64,000 nucleotides of DNA, taken from the NCBI GenBank assembly GCA_024516155.1, contig JAJJXM010000036.1:496001-560000 (forward strand). The letters are read 5' to 3'. Positions within the stretch are counted from its first letter, which is position 1; each line of letters starts with the position of its first letter. Of this stretch, positions 11,285 through 20,730 are shown piece by piece. The notes beneath the pieces were generated by a model. It searched no databases. It was not told the origin of the DNA and saw nothing but the letters and a program-made list of their open reading frames with translations. The stretch comes from Pyronema omphalodes (taxonomy: Eukaryota; Ascomycota; Pezizomycetes; Pezizales; Pyronemataceae). The position numbers were made by a program, and so were the translations under genes.

Positions 11285-13039
11285 ATGTCCTCTACTTCTG
11301 TTATCGAAAAAGAACTAACCTGTTCGGTGTGCCTCCTCCCTCCATCCAGTATCCAAGTATCTATTCACAAAGAACCCGGACTAACGGCACCACAGATCTG
11401 TACTGAAATCCTGTTCGACCCAATAACACTTCTAAACTGTCTCCACCACAACTGCGGCAGCTGTGCAAAGCGCTGGTTCAGCTCTCCACATCAACAACAT
11501 CAAGCACCAACATGTCCCGTATGCCGGCGCCCTGTGAAGGGAGCAGGCGTATCCCCAATGGTCGTCAACTTCTTGGAAGACTTTTTATCTCGCAACCCAT
11601 CAAAAGCTCGGACGCCAGAAGAAATTGCAGAATTAAGGGCTGTTTGGAAACCTGGTGATGATGTTTTACCAGCTGTTATCCAGAAAACAGAAGAAGACAT
11701 GGAAAGGATGATGTTACGTCCTGCTTCAGTAACACAATTACAACGAGTTCGGCCTCCAAGAAGTAATAGCGACCCTCCACCATCACCTCTGGGTATTGCT
11801 ACAAATCACACGAATCATCCAGCAGCAACATCCCACCCGGCAGCTCGGGACTCCATCACTGCGACCACACCCCGTCTAGGCCGCACACCCCCGCCACCAC
11901 CCTCCCCCACCTCCCCACGCTTCTCCCGCTTCCTAGCGCCCCCGTCTAGCAACGGCAGCGACCCACCCCCCTCTCCCCGTCACCGAGCCCGCAGTCCTCC
12001 CCGTGCACCCCGCCGTCCCTCTCTCCCCTCCCAAACTCAATCCAACCACCCCTCCCGCGTTCTCGACATCCTACACCGCTCAACCCCCACGACCCCCATT
12101 ATTATCACCTGCGATGCCTGTTCCCAACGTCTTGATTCCTCCGTTCACATGGAATGCACCTCCGCCTGCAATCTATTTCACCTATGTCTCCGCTGCTACC
12201 GATCCGGGCATACATGTTCACCCGGGCATTCCTTAACCCGACAAAAACTAATACCCTCCTGGCCACGTCGCTACCTCCAATCCGGGGTCTTCTGTGACGT
12301 CTGCGATGTCTTCCTAGACGAAGAACGAAGCGGAGCATCCGTCGGGGCGATGTTCTGGCGCTGCACCAGCTGCGCCGGGGAAAAAGGTGGATGGAATGTC
12401 TGTACCGGTTGTGTTGCTCGAGGTTGGAATTGCACACACGAACTCACACTATTCACAAATTCCCGAACCCCATCACCTGGTTTATTACGAGGGGTACGTA
12501 GCTGGCAAGAAGGCGGTTACCATCCCTGGTTATGGACAGGCTATCAAGCATCATGCGCGGTATGTAAACTCCCCGCGCAAGGTGCGGCATGGATTCATTG
12601 CTTCGCGTGCGAACCTGATAAGGGGGATTTATGTACTACTTGTTTCTATAATTTGCATAGAACGTTTCCTAGCCAGCAGAGAGCTGTGCATAGGTTTTTT
12701 ACTTGTCATGATGGTCATACTATGGGGGTGTTGGCGCAGATGGGGAAAATGGTGGTTCATCGCGGGGTGTTCGCGCATGCCCCGAAACCGAGACCGCCGG
12801 AATGGTTGGTTGGAAGAGAGGGAAAAAGGGCCGTGGCCGAGAAGGGCTATTGGCCGGAGGAAGAGGGGGAGAATCAGAGACCTTGGGGAAAGGGACAGTG
12901 GTTGTGCTTTCCTGAGGGTGCAGAGGTGTTGGATGTTGTGGTCGCATTTGAGGAAGGGGACGTTTGGTGCTGGGGGAGTTATGCCGGTGTGGGGGGCTTG
13001 TTTCCGGGCGGTTGTGTTAGGGTAATTGAGGAGGCGTAG
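11285..13039 (+). CDS. RING plus triple ZZ-like zinc-finger protein, SH3-like C-terminus
   Basis: The frame is open for 584 codons, but the RING is split by a 69-nt, stop-free intron (11327-11395), so the likely product has 561 residues. After splicing, Cys13-Ser-Ile-Cys starts a C3HC4 RING (about 13-57): C-x2-C, C-x-H-x2-C-x2-C and CPVC. A Ser/Pro-rich linker (about 130-245) follows. Three Cys/His clusters of ZZ type begin at about residues 253 (CDACSQRL), 314 (CDVCDVFL) and 401 (CAVCKLPA). The last 45 residues have the SH3 pattern (ALYDF-like start, WxxG, GLFP, YV-like end). RING proteins of this kind are E3 ubiquitin ligases; ZZ fingers bind peptides or N-degrons. Ligase activity is inferred from the RING, the substrate is unknown. 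The final codons overlap a 40-bp tandem repeat. Confidence 0.85.
   Translation: MSSTSVIEKELTCSVCLLPPSSIQVSIHKEPGLTAPQICTEILFDPITLLNCLHHNCGSCAKRWFSSPHQQHQAPTCPVCRRPVKGAGVSPMVVNFLEDFLSRNPSKARTPEEIAELRAVWKPGDDVLPAVIQKTEEDMERMMLRPASVTQLQRVRPPRSNSDPPPSPLGIATNHTNHPAATSHPAARDSITATTPRLGRTPPPPPSPTSPRFSRFLAPPSSNGSDPPPSPRHRARSPPRAPRRPSLPSQTQSNHPSRVLDILHRSTPTTPIIITCDACSQRLDSSVHMECTSACNLFHLCLRCYRSGHTCSPGHSLTRQKLIPSWPRRYLQSGVFCDVCDVFLDEERSGASVGAMFWRCTSCAGEKGGWNVCTGCVARGWNCTHELTLFTNSRTPSPGLLRGVRSWQEGGYHPWLWTGYQASCAVCKLPAQGAAWIHCFACEPDKGDLCTTCFYNLHRTFPSQQRAVHRFFTCHDGHTMGVLAQMGKMVVHRGVFAHAPKPRPPEWLVGREGKRAVAEKGYWPEEEGENQRPWGKGQWLCFPEGAEVLDVVVAFEEGDVWCWGSYAGVGGLFPGGCVRVIEEA
11327..11395 (+). other. In-frame intron inside the RING domain
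   Basis: 69 nt, beginning GTGTGC and ending GGACTAACGGCACCACAG, with branch point CTAAC at 11381-11385. The length is a multiple of three and it has no stop, so a naive frame reads through it. Removing it turns C-S-V-C-L-L plus 20 odd residues into the family-typical CSICTEILFDPITLL. Confidence 0.85.
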
Positions 13040-13165
13040 TGTCGGGTGTATTTAGTAGGGTGTTTGAGGAGGCGGCATAGTGGTGGGTGCATATAGTGGA
13101 GTTATTGGGCGGGTGTACCTGGCAAGATGATTGGGAGGCGTAATGATGGGTTTACTTAGTAAGTA
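13021..13165 (+). repeat. Degenerate 40-bp tandem repeat spanning the RING-gene stop codon
   Basis: Three to four imperfect copies of a unit like GT(A/G)TTTGAGGAGGCG...TTAGTAG begin in the last codons of the RING gene (ATTGAGGAGGCGTAG) and continue downstream to about 13165. The coding end is therefore itself a repeat copy. Confidence 0.5.
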
Positions 13166-14904
13166 AGACGATGAGAAGTGTATGTAGAGGTAAGTGTACT
13201 TAGTAGGCCCATGAAAGAAGTATGAACAGCCAGTGCGAGGAGGAAATTCTGAAGTTAGGAATCGGGAATTAGGAATCATGAGTGATGAAATATGGAGGGC
13301 AGGGGATCAGGACCGAAGGATGAAGAATGGAGTGATGGAATGTGAGGTGGAGAAGACCCGAGGATGGATGGCTGGTTGGTTGCGCGATGATTCCTAAGAC
13401 ATGGTTCTCCATAATTTACCCCAGCGTGGGGTCACCGGGTGTGAAGAAATGGTTCGTACCACGGGGAAATGTTGGGTCCGGGGTGCGGAGGACAGACTGC
13501 CGGATTAGAGATAGACCGATGAGAGTGAGACGGAATGATTCCGAAGAATTTTTCAGCGGAAAATCACACTTACTATCGAAAACTGGGTGTATGTACTGTT
13601 GTTTTTTTTTTTCTCTCTTTCAAGGAAAAAGATTTATAGTACTGTAATAGGAACCTAATGTATATTTGAATTTTGGAGTTGAGGGGCGTACATAAATGAC
13701 TCGATATTTGTTTTTTTTTTTCACTTTATGAATGATGTCTTCTGTATGTCCATATGTAGACCACCGTAACATGCCGTAAGGAATACCCGAAAAGGGAATA
13801 GAATTGCAGATTTTTTGCGGCGTTTAACAGAATTTTTACTTGTGCTTCCATCCAGAGTTTCCGATTGTCATCGCGTGCTCCGGGTGTGTGCCTGCGTGGG
13901 GAAAGACACCTGCCTGTACTGCCGTTGTGCGGCGAAAACCGAAGTAGAACCGTTGGAACGGAGCGAAGGATGTGAAGATGTCATAGTTGCCGTTGCTAAG
14001 GAATTTGAAGTTGTGAAGATGTCATTTGTTGCAGGATTTGAGGTTTGTGATAAGTCTCTCTCTATTGTAAATTACCTCCCCATTCCACCTGTGTTACATA
14101 CAGTACATACTTTAATTCCTTATGATGTTTCCTCATTTGTGTTCCTCGATTGTTGTTTCCTTATTGGTATTTCATCCCTCCTGCCCAGTCCTCATCATCC
14201 ATCTCCCCCTCCTCAAGTCCTGCTGCCCCGGCCTGCCCAGACAGTGCCCAGACTCTAGACCCATGCGCCACGGCTGCCCACATGCCTGATGAATTTGACG
14301 AACTGCCCACCTCGCCCACGGCTGCCCGACAGCGGGGGGGGCGTTCTCTTGGCCTCTCTTGGCCTCTTCTCTTCGCCTCTTGGCCTTCTTGGCATATGTA
14401 TAGCCGGAAGAATTGTCAGCGTTGACAGCACAGGCGAGAGGCCTCGGCGAAGATAAGCCTTTTTGGCGAGAAGTCTAGTTGTCTGGGCGATGGAAACAAG
14501 CAATGCCAACCGCCTTGGCTGGTGTTGGCATTCTTGGTATCAACGACATGATAGAAATACTTTTTGATGATGATTTATGATGATTCTCGAGATTTGGTGA
14601 TACTTTCCTGATGATTTTTTAGAGACTCCCGCCTACAAACTAAAAAAACCCGGGTAAACTATGTCAGCGGAGGTCAAATACCGCGTTGTGTGTCTGCGGA
14701 ACTCGTCCGTCCCAGTTGGCGTTCCGGCGTTCCGTGACACCCATCCACGCCATGCTGGGTTCTCTGCGTGTCCAGCGTGCGGAACAGTCGGCATCTGGTA
14801 TCCAACTTAGGCACCCTTCTCTTCCCCACACAGCTACTCCACAAAATTTTAAGTTTCAACTCCGCAATTCGCATATCCCCGAAACCCTTCCAACTGCCGT
14901 CGAG
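13166..14904. other. Spacer between RING gene and transporter
   Basis: No gene supported. It holds pyrimidine tracts at about 14200-14420 with repeated CTTGGCCTCT strings, and an imperfect palindrome around 14502-14535 (ATGCCAAC ... GTTGGCAT). The right end is the transporter promoter. Confidence 0.45.
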
Positions 14905-14910
14905 TATAAA
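14905..14910 (+). promoter_or_regulatory. TATA box of the Jen1-like transporter gene
   Basis: TATAAA lies 61 bp upstream of the ATG at 14972, followed by an A/C-rich leader (AACAACAACAAAG) typical of well-expressed fungal genes. Confidence 0.45.
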
Positions 14911-14971
14911 GTGTCATTCTCCCAGAGAGAATTGAACGGCAGCCAGCAACAGGAACACAACAACAACAAAG

Positions 14972-16628
14972 ATGTCGATGTCAGCAGGGAGATATGCAGT
15001 TACGCGGTTTACTACTTTGGTTCCAAAAGGAATCGAGGCTCCTCCTAATCCTTTTACAACTTTGAGGACTCTCAACTGGAAACAATGGAAATTTTTCTTG
15101 ATTGCATTCTGGGCTTGGACTCTTGACGCGTTGGATTTCTTTACTGTTTCTATGACTATTACTTCTCTTGCAACTGAGTTTAAGGTGTCGAAGAAGGATA
15201 TTACTTGGGTTTGCTTCCATCTTTTTTTTCTCTCTCTCTCGCATCTACCCGATATTTTACTAACAATGATTTCCAGGGAATCACCCTCGTTCTCATGCTT
15301 CGTTCCGTCGGAGCCATCATCTTCGGAGTTGCTGCAGACAAATGGGGACGCAAATGGCCCTTCATCATCAACAACTTGTTGTTTATTATTCTTGAGTTGA
15401 TTACCGGTTTTACCACTACGTATGTTTACTCCGATTATTTCCGTGGTCCTCCACATTATTTGCCGAGTCCAAAATCTCACCCACAGCAAACCCCCTCGCT
15501 TCACTCTACCTCCCTTTATATGACGTCACTAACACCACCAACAGCTACAAGGGATTCCTCACCGTCCGTGCCTTCTTCGGAATTGCCATGGGTGGTATCT
15601 ATGGAAACTGTGCCGCCACTGCCCTTGAAGACGCCCCTCCTGCAGCGCGTGGTATCCTCTCCGGTATGATGCAACAAGGATACGCCTTCGGATACCTTCT
15701 TGCCGTCGTTTTCGCTAAGGCTCTCGCACACGATCCCGTCCACCACTGGCGTCCTCTTTTCTGGTTTGCCGCTTGCCCTCCCGCTTTGTTGATTATCTGG
15801 CGTTTCTTCCTCCCAGAGACCGATGCATTCATCGCCCGTCAGGAACTCCGTAAACAGGAGGAGGTTGAGGGAGTCGCAAATGTTTTCATCAAGGAGGCTA
15901 AGGCTGGATTGAAGAAGGAGTGGTTGATGCTTCTTTACCTCGTCTTGTTGATGGCTGGATTCAACTTCATGTCCCACGGTTCCCAGGACTTGTACCCTAC
16001 CCTTCTCGAATCTCAGCTTGGATTCTCCGTCAACAAAGTCACCGTTACTCAGGTTGTCGCCAACCTCGGAGCTATGACTGGAGGTACATTGGTTGGATAC
16101 TGGTCCCAGGCCTTCGGAAGAAGATTGACAATTATCGTTGCTTGTATTGTTGGAGGAGCATTAGTTTACCCCTACTCCTACACCAGAAGCGGAAATAACA
16201 TTATGGCTGCTGCATTCTTTGAGCAGTTTATGGTTCAGGGTGCATGGGGTGTTATTCCTATTCATTTGATGGAACTTTCTCCCCCTGCTTTCCGTACCTT
16301 TGTCGTCGGAACCTCTTACCAGCTCGGTAACTTGGTTTCTTCTGCTTCTTCCACCATCGAGGCTACTATCGGAGAGAGATACCCCTTGCCTGATGGACAC
16401 GCCGGAGAGAAGCGTTACGATTATGGAAAGGTTATGGCTATCTTCATGGGTGCTGTCTTTATTTACGTCGCTATTCTTACCTTTGTTGGACCCGAGAAAC
16501 TCGGAAGAGACCTACAGAAGATTACGGAGGATGATGTTGTCGCGCCCAAGGGAAAACTCGAAGGTGATGTAGAGCACGGTGAAAACGTCACCGGAGGAGA
16601 GAAACAGGAAGTGCAACATGCTGCATAG
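14972..16628 (+). CDS. JEN1: Jen1-type monocarboxylate/proton symporter (MFS), 3 exons
   Basis: Exons 14972-15208, 15277-15419 and 15545-16628 join to 487 residues. Introns are 68 nt (GTTTGC...CTAAC...TTCCAG) and 125 nt (GTATGT...CTAAC...CAACAG). The protein has the Jen1/lactate-permease hallmarks: WTLDALDFFTVS in the first membrane segment, ADKWGRKWPF in the loop after segment 2, AFFGIAMGGIYGNCAATALED, and NFMSHGSQDLYPT at about residues 267-279, which matches the family signature Nxx[S/T]HxxSQDxxxT. Family members import lactate, pyruvate, acetate or dicarboxylates with protons at the plasma membrane. Length and about 10-12 hydrophobic segments fit. Two ATGs occur at the start (14972 and 14978); the first was chosen. 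In yeast the gene is glucose-repressed; that is not shown here. The exact substrate is unknown. Confidence 0.93.
15209..15276 (+). other. Intron 1 of the Jen1-like gene
   Basis: 68 nt with a long pyrimidine tract and CTAAC at 15260-15264. Splicing joins DITW to GITLVLMLRSVG without a phase change. Confidence 0.9.
15420..15544 (+). other. Intron 2 of the Jen1-like gene
   Basis: 125 nt, GTATGT donor, CACTAACACCACCAACAG acceptor. It joins ITGFTT to YKGFLTVRAFFG through a split codon. Confidence 0.9.
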
Positions 16629-17749
16629 GATAAAGCTGTTGTAAAAGAAACGGGGGTTTAATGGGTTATGATTACGATTGATAAGCGATAGTTGGGACAT
16701 CTTGCGTAATTAGCTGCAAATTATCCTTAGTATTTATTTATGTTTATATTATGAAATGATATCTTTGTTTGATTATTGTAGATTTTGTCCCTGCGGTGTG
16801 AAGCTTAAGAAATCACTTGAGAGCATGGAAGCATGGAATCAACAAGGCAAGGTGAAAATTTAGCTTTCCTATCTACCACGCGGAAAACGTGTTCTGTGCT
16901 GCTGTGTGTACATCCATCCCATCCCATCCCGGCAATCCATGTGCCTACTGCCGATAGACCTATCACGTACAGTATGTAGATCCCGCGCACGCGCGCGCGA
17001 AGATCATCTTCGCCGACTGCTTCGCCGGTTCGTGCCGATAGATGTCAACAAAAGATACATAGGAAGATAGAATGAGCACGCGATCGGGAATTGGAGATCT
17101 GCACTTTTTTTAGGTGCGGTGGATAACATGTTAATATGGACTCGGGCAAGATACCGATATGTAAAAAATAAATCAACAAGCTGTAAAGCCTCGTTGCAGT
17201 AAAGACTTCCGAGATTTGCAGTTAATAGTTCCGAGGATTGGAAGGTAATGGTATGGTACTGCGAGATATAACGAATGTATAATGCCAGGTATCTGAAGTA
17301 CATACTGAAGTAAGCTGGTAATTCGGATATGGGAAATTATTAATAATAATGGAAGAATAGCAACGGAATACATAGAAAAATATGTAGAGCAACGGCAATT
17401 CTAGAGTTTTCTGGGAGATCTAGGAAATCTAGGAAAGGATAAGTAAGGGGCTTGATGGGGTTAGAATATAAGGCTGTATACTGATTTATATATATAAAAG
17501 TTAAGTTTGATAGCGTTGACAGATTAGAAAAGTGATGTTGATGTTGATATTGATCATGCGGACGTATTCGAATTTCGGGTACTCGGGTTCTCGGGCTCAC
17601 TGTGTGTGACTTCGGTATTCTGGTTCTGGTTTCCTACTCGATGGTGTGTTTGTTTATTTACGGTATGTATATTTATTTATTTATTCATTGAATCATACGC
17701 TGACCGAGACCTAAAAGGCCCATGCAGGACTACGGTATGTAGATAGTGT

Positions 17750-17960
17750 ATGTATATATATATATCGGAGCTCGGGATTTATGTATATATCGGAGTTCGG
17801 ATTTTATGATCTACATACGTATTTATCTGCACCGCGGAATTCGGGATTCGGGATTCGGAATTCGGAATTCATAGCACCGCGAAGATCCTTATTCCAATAT
17901 CTATATATATAGATAGATATATAGGATGTGGATCTGGATTGCGTATATACACATCAAATA
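17750..17960 (+). repeat. Microsatellite cluster
   Basis: TATATATATATAT, GG(G/A)ATTC x4 (17837-17870) and ATATATATAGATAGATATATAGG follow one another within about 200 bp. Confidence 0.6.
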
Positions 17961-18363
17961 AAAATAAATAAACACAGATACACACATATATAAGCATAGA
18001 TAGATGAATAAATAACAATCCCCGAGCTTCCGGTAAGTGATAGCCGGAATTCAGATGATAAATAATCATGGATATATTGGGGTATATAGTGGACTTGATA
18101 GGGTGGACTGCATACTGATCGGGTACACTGTGTATCTAGAAGCTTCTTTTGATCTTCGGGGTTTTGGGGTTCTTTGTAGACAGGATGCAGTATACAGTAC
18201 ATATCAATGGTGGGACTTTCAGCAATTTCGGGTATCTGCAAGCGATGACGCAATCAATAACCCTAGGCGTTAAATTCATCTGTAGGGGGAGATGGAGACC
18301 CATAAGTCATTATACATAGATTCCTCGGTTCCTCTGGAACGATACATATTAGGCAGCATTAAC

Positions 18364-18620
18364 CTACCGTAACTGTTAAAATGTACCTGACATCTGTATG
18401 TACATATTTCCACACTTGACATTCGACATTGCAGTGTCCGTCTCAATATTTCTTCGGCTATTGGCATAGGAAAATAGCCTATAGGTAGCATATGCCTACC
18501 TTAAGTGTTAAAATGTAACTGACAGCTATATGTACATATTCCACATGTGTCATGCACATCACTAGTCTCCTTACCGACTGTCTATCTTATACATAAATCG
18601 AAGCATTTACTTCAACGTTC
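18364..18620 (+). repeat. Imperfect tandem duplication, period about 132 bp
   Basis: Two copies start at about 18364 and 18496. Both read CTACC(G/T)TAA(C/G)TGTTAAAATGTA(C)CTGACA... then TATGTACATATT(T)CCACA, and both are followed by similar stretches ending in (G/A)TTATTG(A/G)CA(T)AGG-like strings. Confidence 0.5.
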
Positions 18621-19167
18621 CTCCGGTTATTGACAGGTTTTTAGATTTAAACTTAGATTTTAGGGATGAACACTATGCAATTTTCTGTTGGATGGGATGT
18701 AAGGGGAGGATGACTGCAGAGTGCGGACAGTGCAGCGGGTGCAGACAGTACAGCGCATGTATCGATGATCCTAATCTGACATAAGCTGATATGTACATAT
18801 GTACCTATGCATCATACAAATTTTCGAGGGGTTAAGAAGAAGCCTTATAGGGCTGAATATGAAAGGGTATTGATAGGCAACGGGTGAAATTACCGTGGGC
18901 GTTTGGAGGTACTTGAGTTGGTATCGGCTTTTTCAAGAGCTGGTACTCGTGCCTAAAGGCGGTGTGCGCTGTTTACTATCTTTAGGCATGAGTAGAGTAG
19001 ATATTTGTTGTTGAATCTATAATATGTAATTTTGATAGCTGATAATGCATGGTAACGAATGTAGGGAAATGGATGGGATGAATGGATGGAAGGATGTGTA
19101 GAGCCGGAGAATACTTCTTTCATAATTACGACTGTCATAACCTTACGGTTACATACAGAAATGAAGG

Positions 19168-19189
19168 ATTATTATTATTATTATTATTA
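19168..19189 (+). repeat. (ATT)n microsatellite
   Basis: About seven uninterrupted ATT units. Confidence 0.85.
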
Positions 19190-20277
19190 CTTCTTCCGTA
19201 AAATTTGGTTAGATATGTGGATTTTAATTCTATTTATGAATCGTCATAGCTATGTGGTTATCACCCTTAATCTGGAGGGTTCAAGTTGCGGAAAGAAGAG
19301 TATGCAGATGTTATGAATATCATATCTAGACGGCGATTTTACAATTAGCAATTGGCGAATACAGCTTAATGAGCTCGGAATTTCCGCTGAAGATGGAGGT
19401 GCAGGGTCAGGTGTATGAACTTCCCTCTGAAATTTCGACTATGAATTACTGGACGACTGTAGTGATACGTGGGGTTTCAACTGAAGCCAATACATCCTAA
19501 GGGAGAAATCTAAGTTTTACAAGACCAAAATAATGTATCATGATATCATCACCCAAAGTAGCTGGTTGCTTGGCAGTACACAATGGCACAAGCTTGTATG
19601 CTGTAATCACACAATGTCACTCGTCTTGCTAAGCAGAGTGGAGTTATATGTGAATCTGGGTTAATTTTCAATGCTTGGAAGAGGATGAGCATGAGGTGTT
19701 GTTTTTGATCCGTTATCATCAATAGCAGAGATTATGTCTATGAAGATTCTGTCAATACTAAGTTGGAAGCATGGAGTGTAAGTGAGATTCCGGACTGGGA
19801 TTATTTTAGATCCAAGTTAACCTTAATCTATCTGGATGCTTACAGTGAGTTGTATCGGTTGTCGGCGGAATAAGGACTTGGGGAGATACGAGGGGAGTCA
19901 CGTGAGTGATGGTGAAAGAAGGCGAGTGGTGATTTTGATGGGGGAGGCTGCGGAGGTTTTGCCGGCGCAATTGAAGGGTATGTACAGGGTGAGGGGTGGT
20001 AGAGTTAGTGTAAGTGAACCTTACCAATTGGCTTTGGTTTTCGGAATGTCTTGTGGTTGGATTTCATCTCCAGTTGACTCAGTTTTGGGATGATAGTACA
20101 CCCGAATTAATTCCGCTTATGCCGAGATTACCACGATTGTGATTTTGTGATACAAATCAAAACCCGTTTTTTTCTTTCTATATATGTACTTAGCTAGCGA
20201 AGCGTCAATATAATCTATAAATGCTAATTCACAGGATTATCTGCTGCTCTATCAGGTAAATAAACTACATCACATTA

Positions 20278-20475
20278 GAGGACTTCCCATCGCTCTATAG
20301 CAACGGATGTGAGAGTCCATTTCACCACAAAAAAACATTTCCTAGAGAACTCCGATAGAGCACTAGGATAGACAGGGGGCCCCTACCCCCCTGTCTATTC
20401 AGATTTTCTATTGCTATCGAATAGGTGAAGTTGAGGTTGTTCTATCCACCCCGAATAGAGCGATGGGAAGTCCTC
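20278..20475. mobile_element. Short foldback/MITE-like element
   Basis: A perfect 21-bp terminal inverted repeat, beginning GAGGACTTCCCATCGCTCTA, occupies 20278-20298 and, reversed, 20455-20475. The centre carries a second inverted pair (GATAGACAGGGGG / CCCCCTGTCTATT) around 20370-20400, so the whole 198 bp can fold back. No coding capacity. No clear target duplication was seen (left flank CACATTA, right flank AATTACC). A non-autonomous DNA element is the simplest reading; a hairpin RNA source is an alternative. Confidence 0.65.
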
Positions 20476-20730
20476 AATTACCGTCTCAACTATTCCTCGG
20501 CGCCCGCCTTACATGAAAGCCCCCAGCACTCGACCCTTAACTCTTTACCTATACCACCGCATTTTTGGAAAACCATTGATCAACAACCCTTGACTTTTCT
20601 CTATCACAGATTTTATACCTCAAACCCCAAATTCCAGACTCCATATTCCAGACTACAAACTGCGGACGACAGATGTCCGACTTCCGAGTTCATACACCAC
20701 CGGTTTTGCACACTTCGCTGACTCCGCTCG

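Larger units (their letters stand above)
16629..20277. other. Spacer rich in simple repeats
   Basis: No gene supported between the transporter and the foldback element. It holds (CG)n at about 16987-17000, A/T tracts and ATTT runs at 17655-17690, (TA)n and GATA-type runs at 17750-17960, four copies of the 7-mer GG(A/G)ATTC at 17837-17870, a 132-bp-period duplication near 18364-18620 and (ATT)n at 19168-19189. Confidence 0.5.

Noticed and set aside
14914..15504. 196-codon minus-strand frame opposite the transporter
   Set aside because: Fully antisense to the Jen1-like exons and leader; no motif; a shadow of coding sequence.
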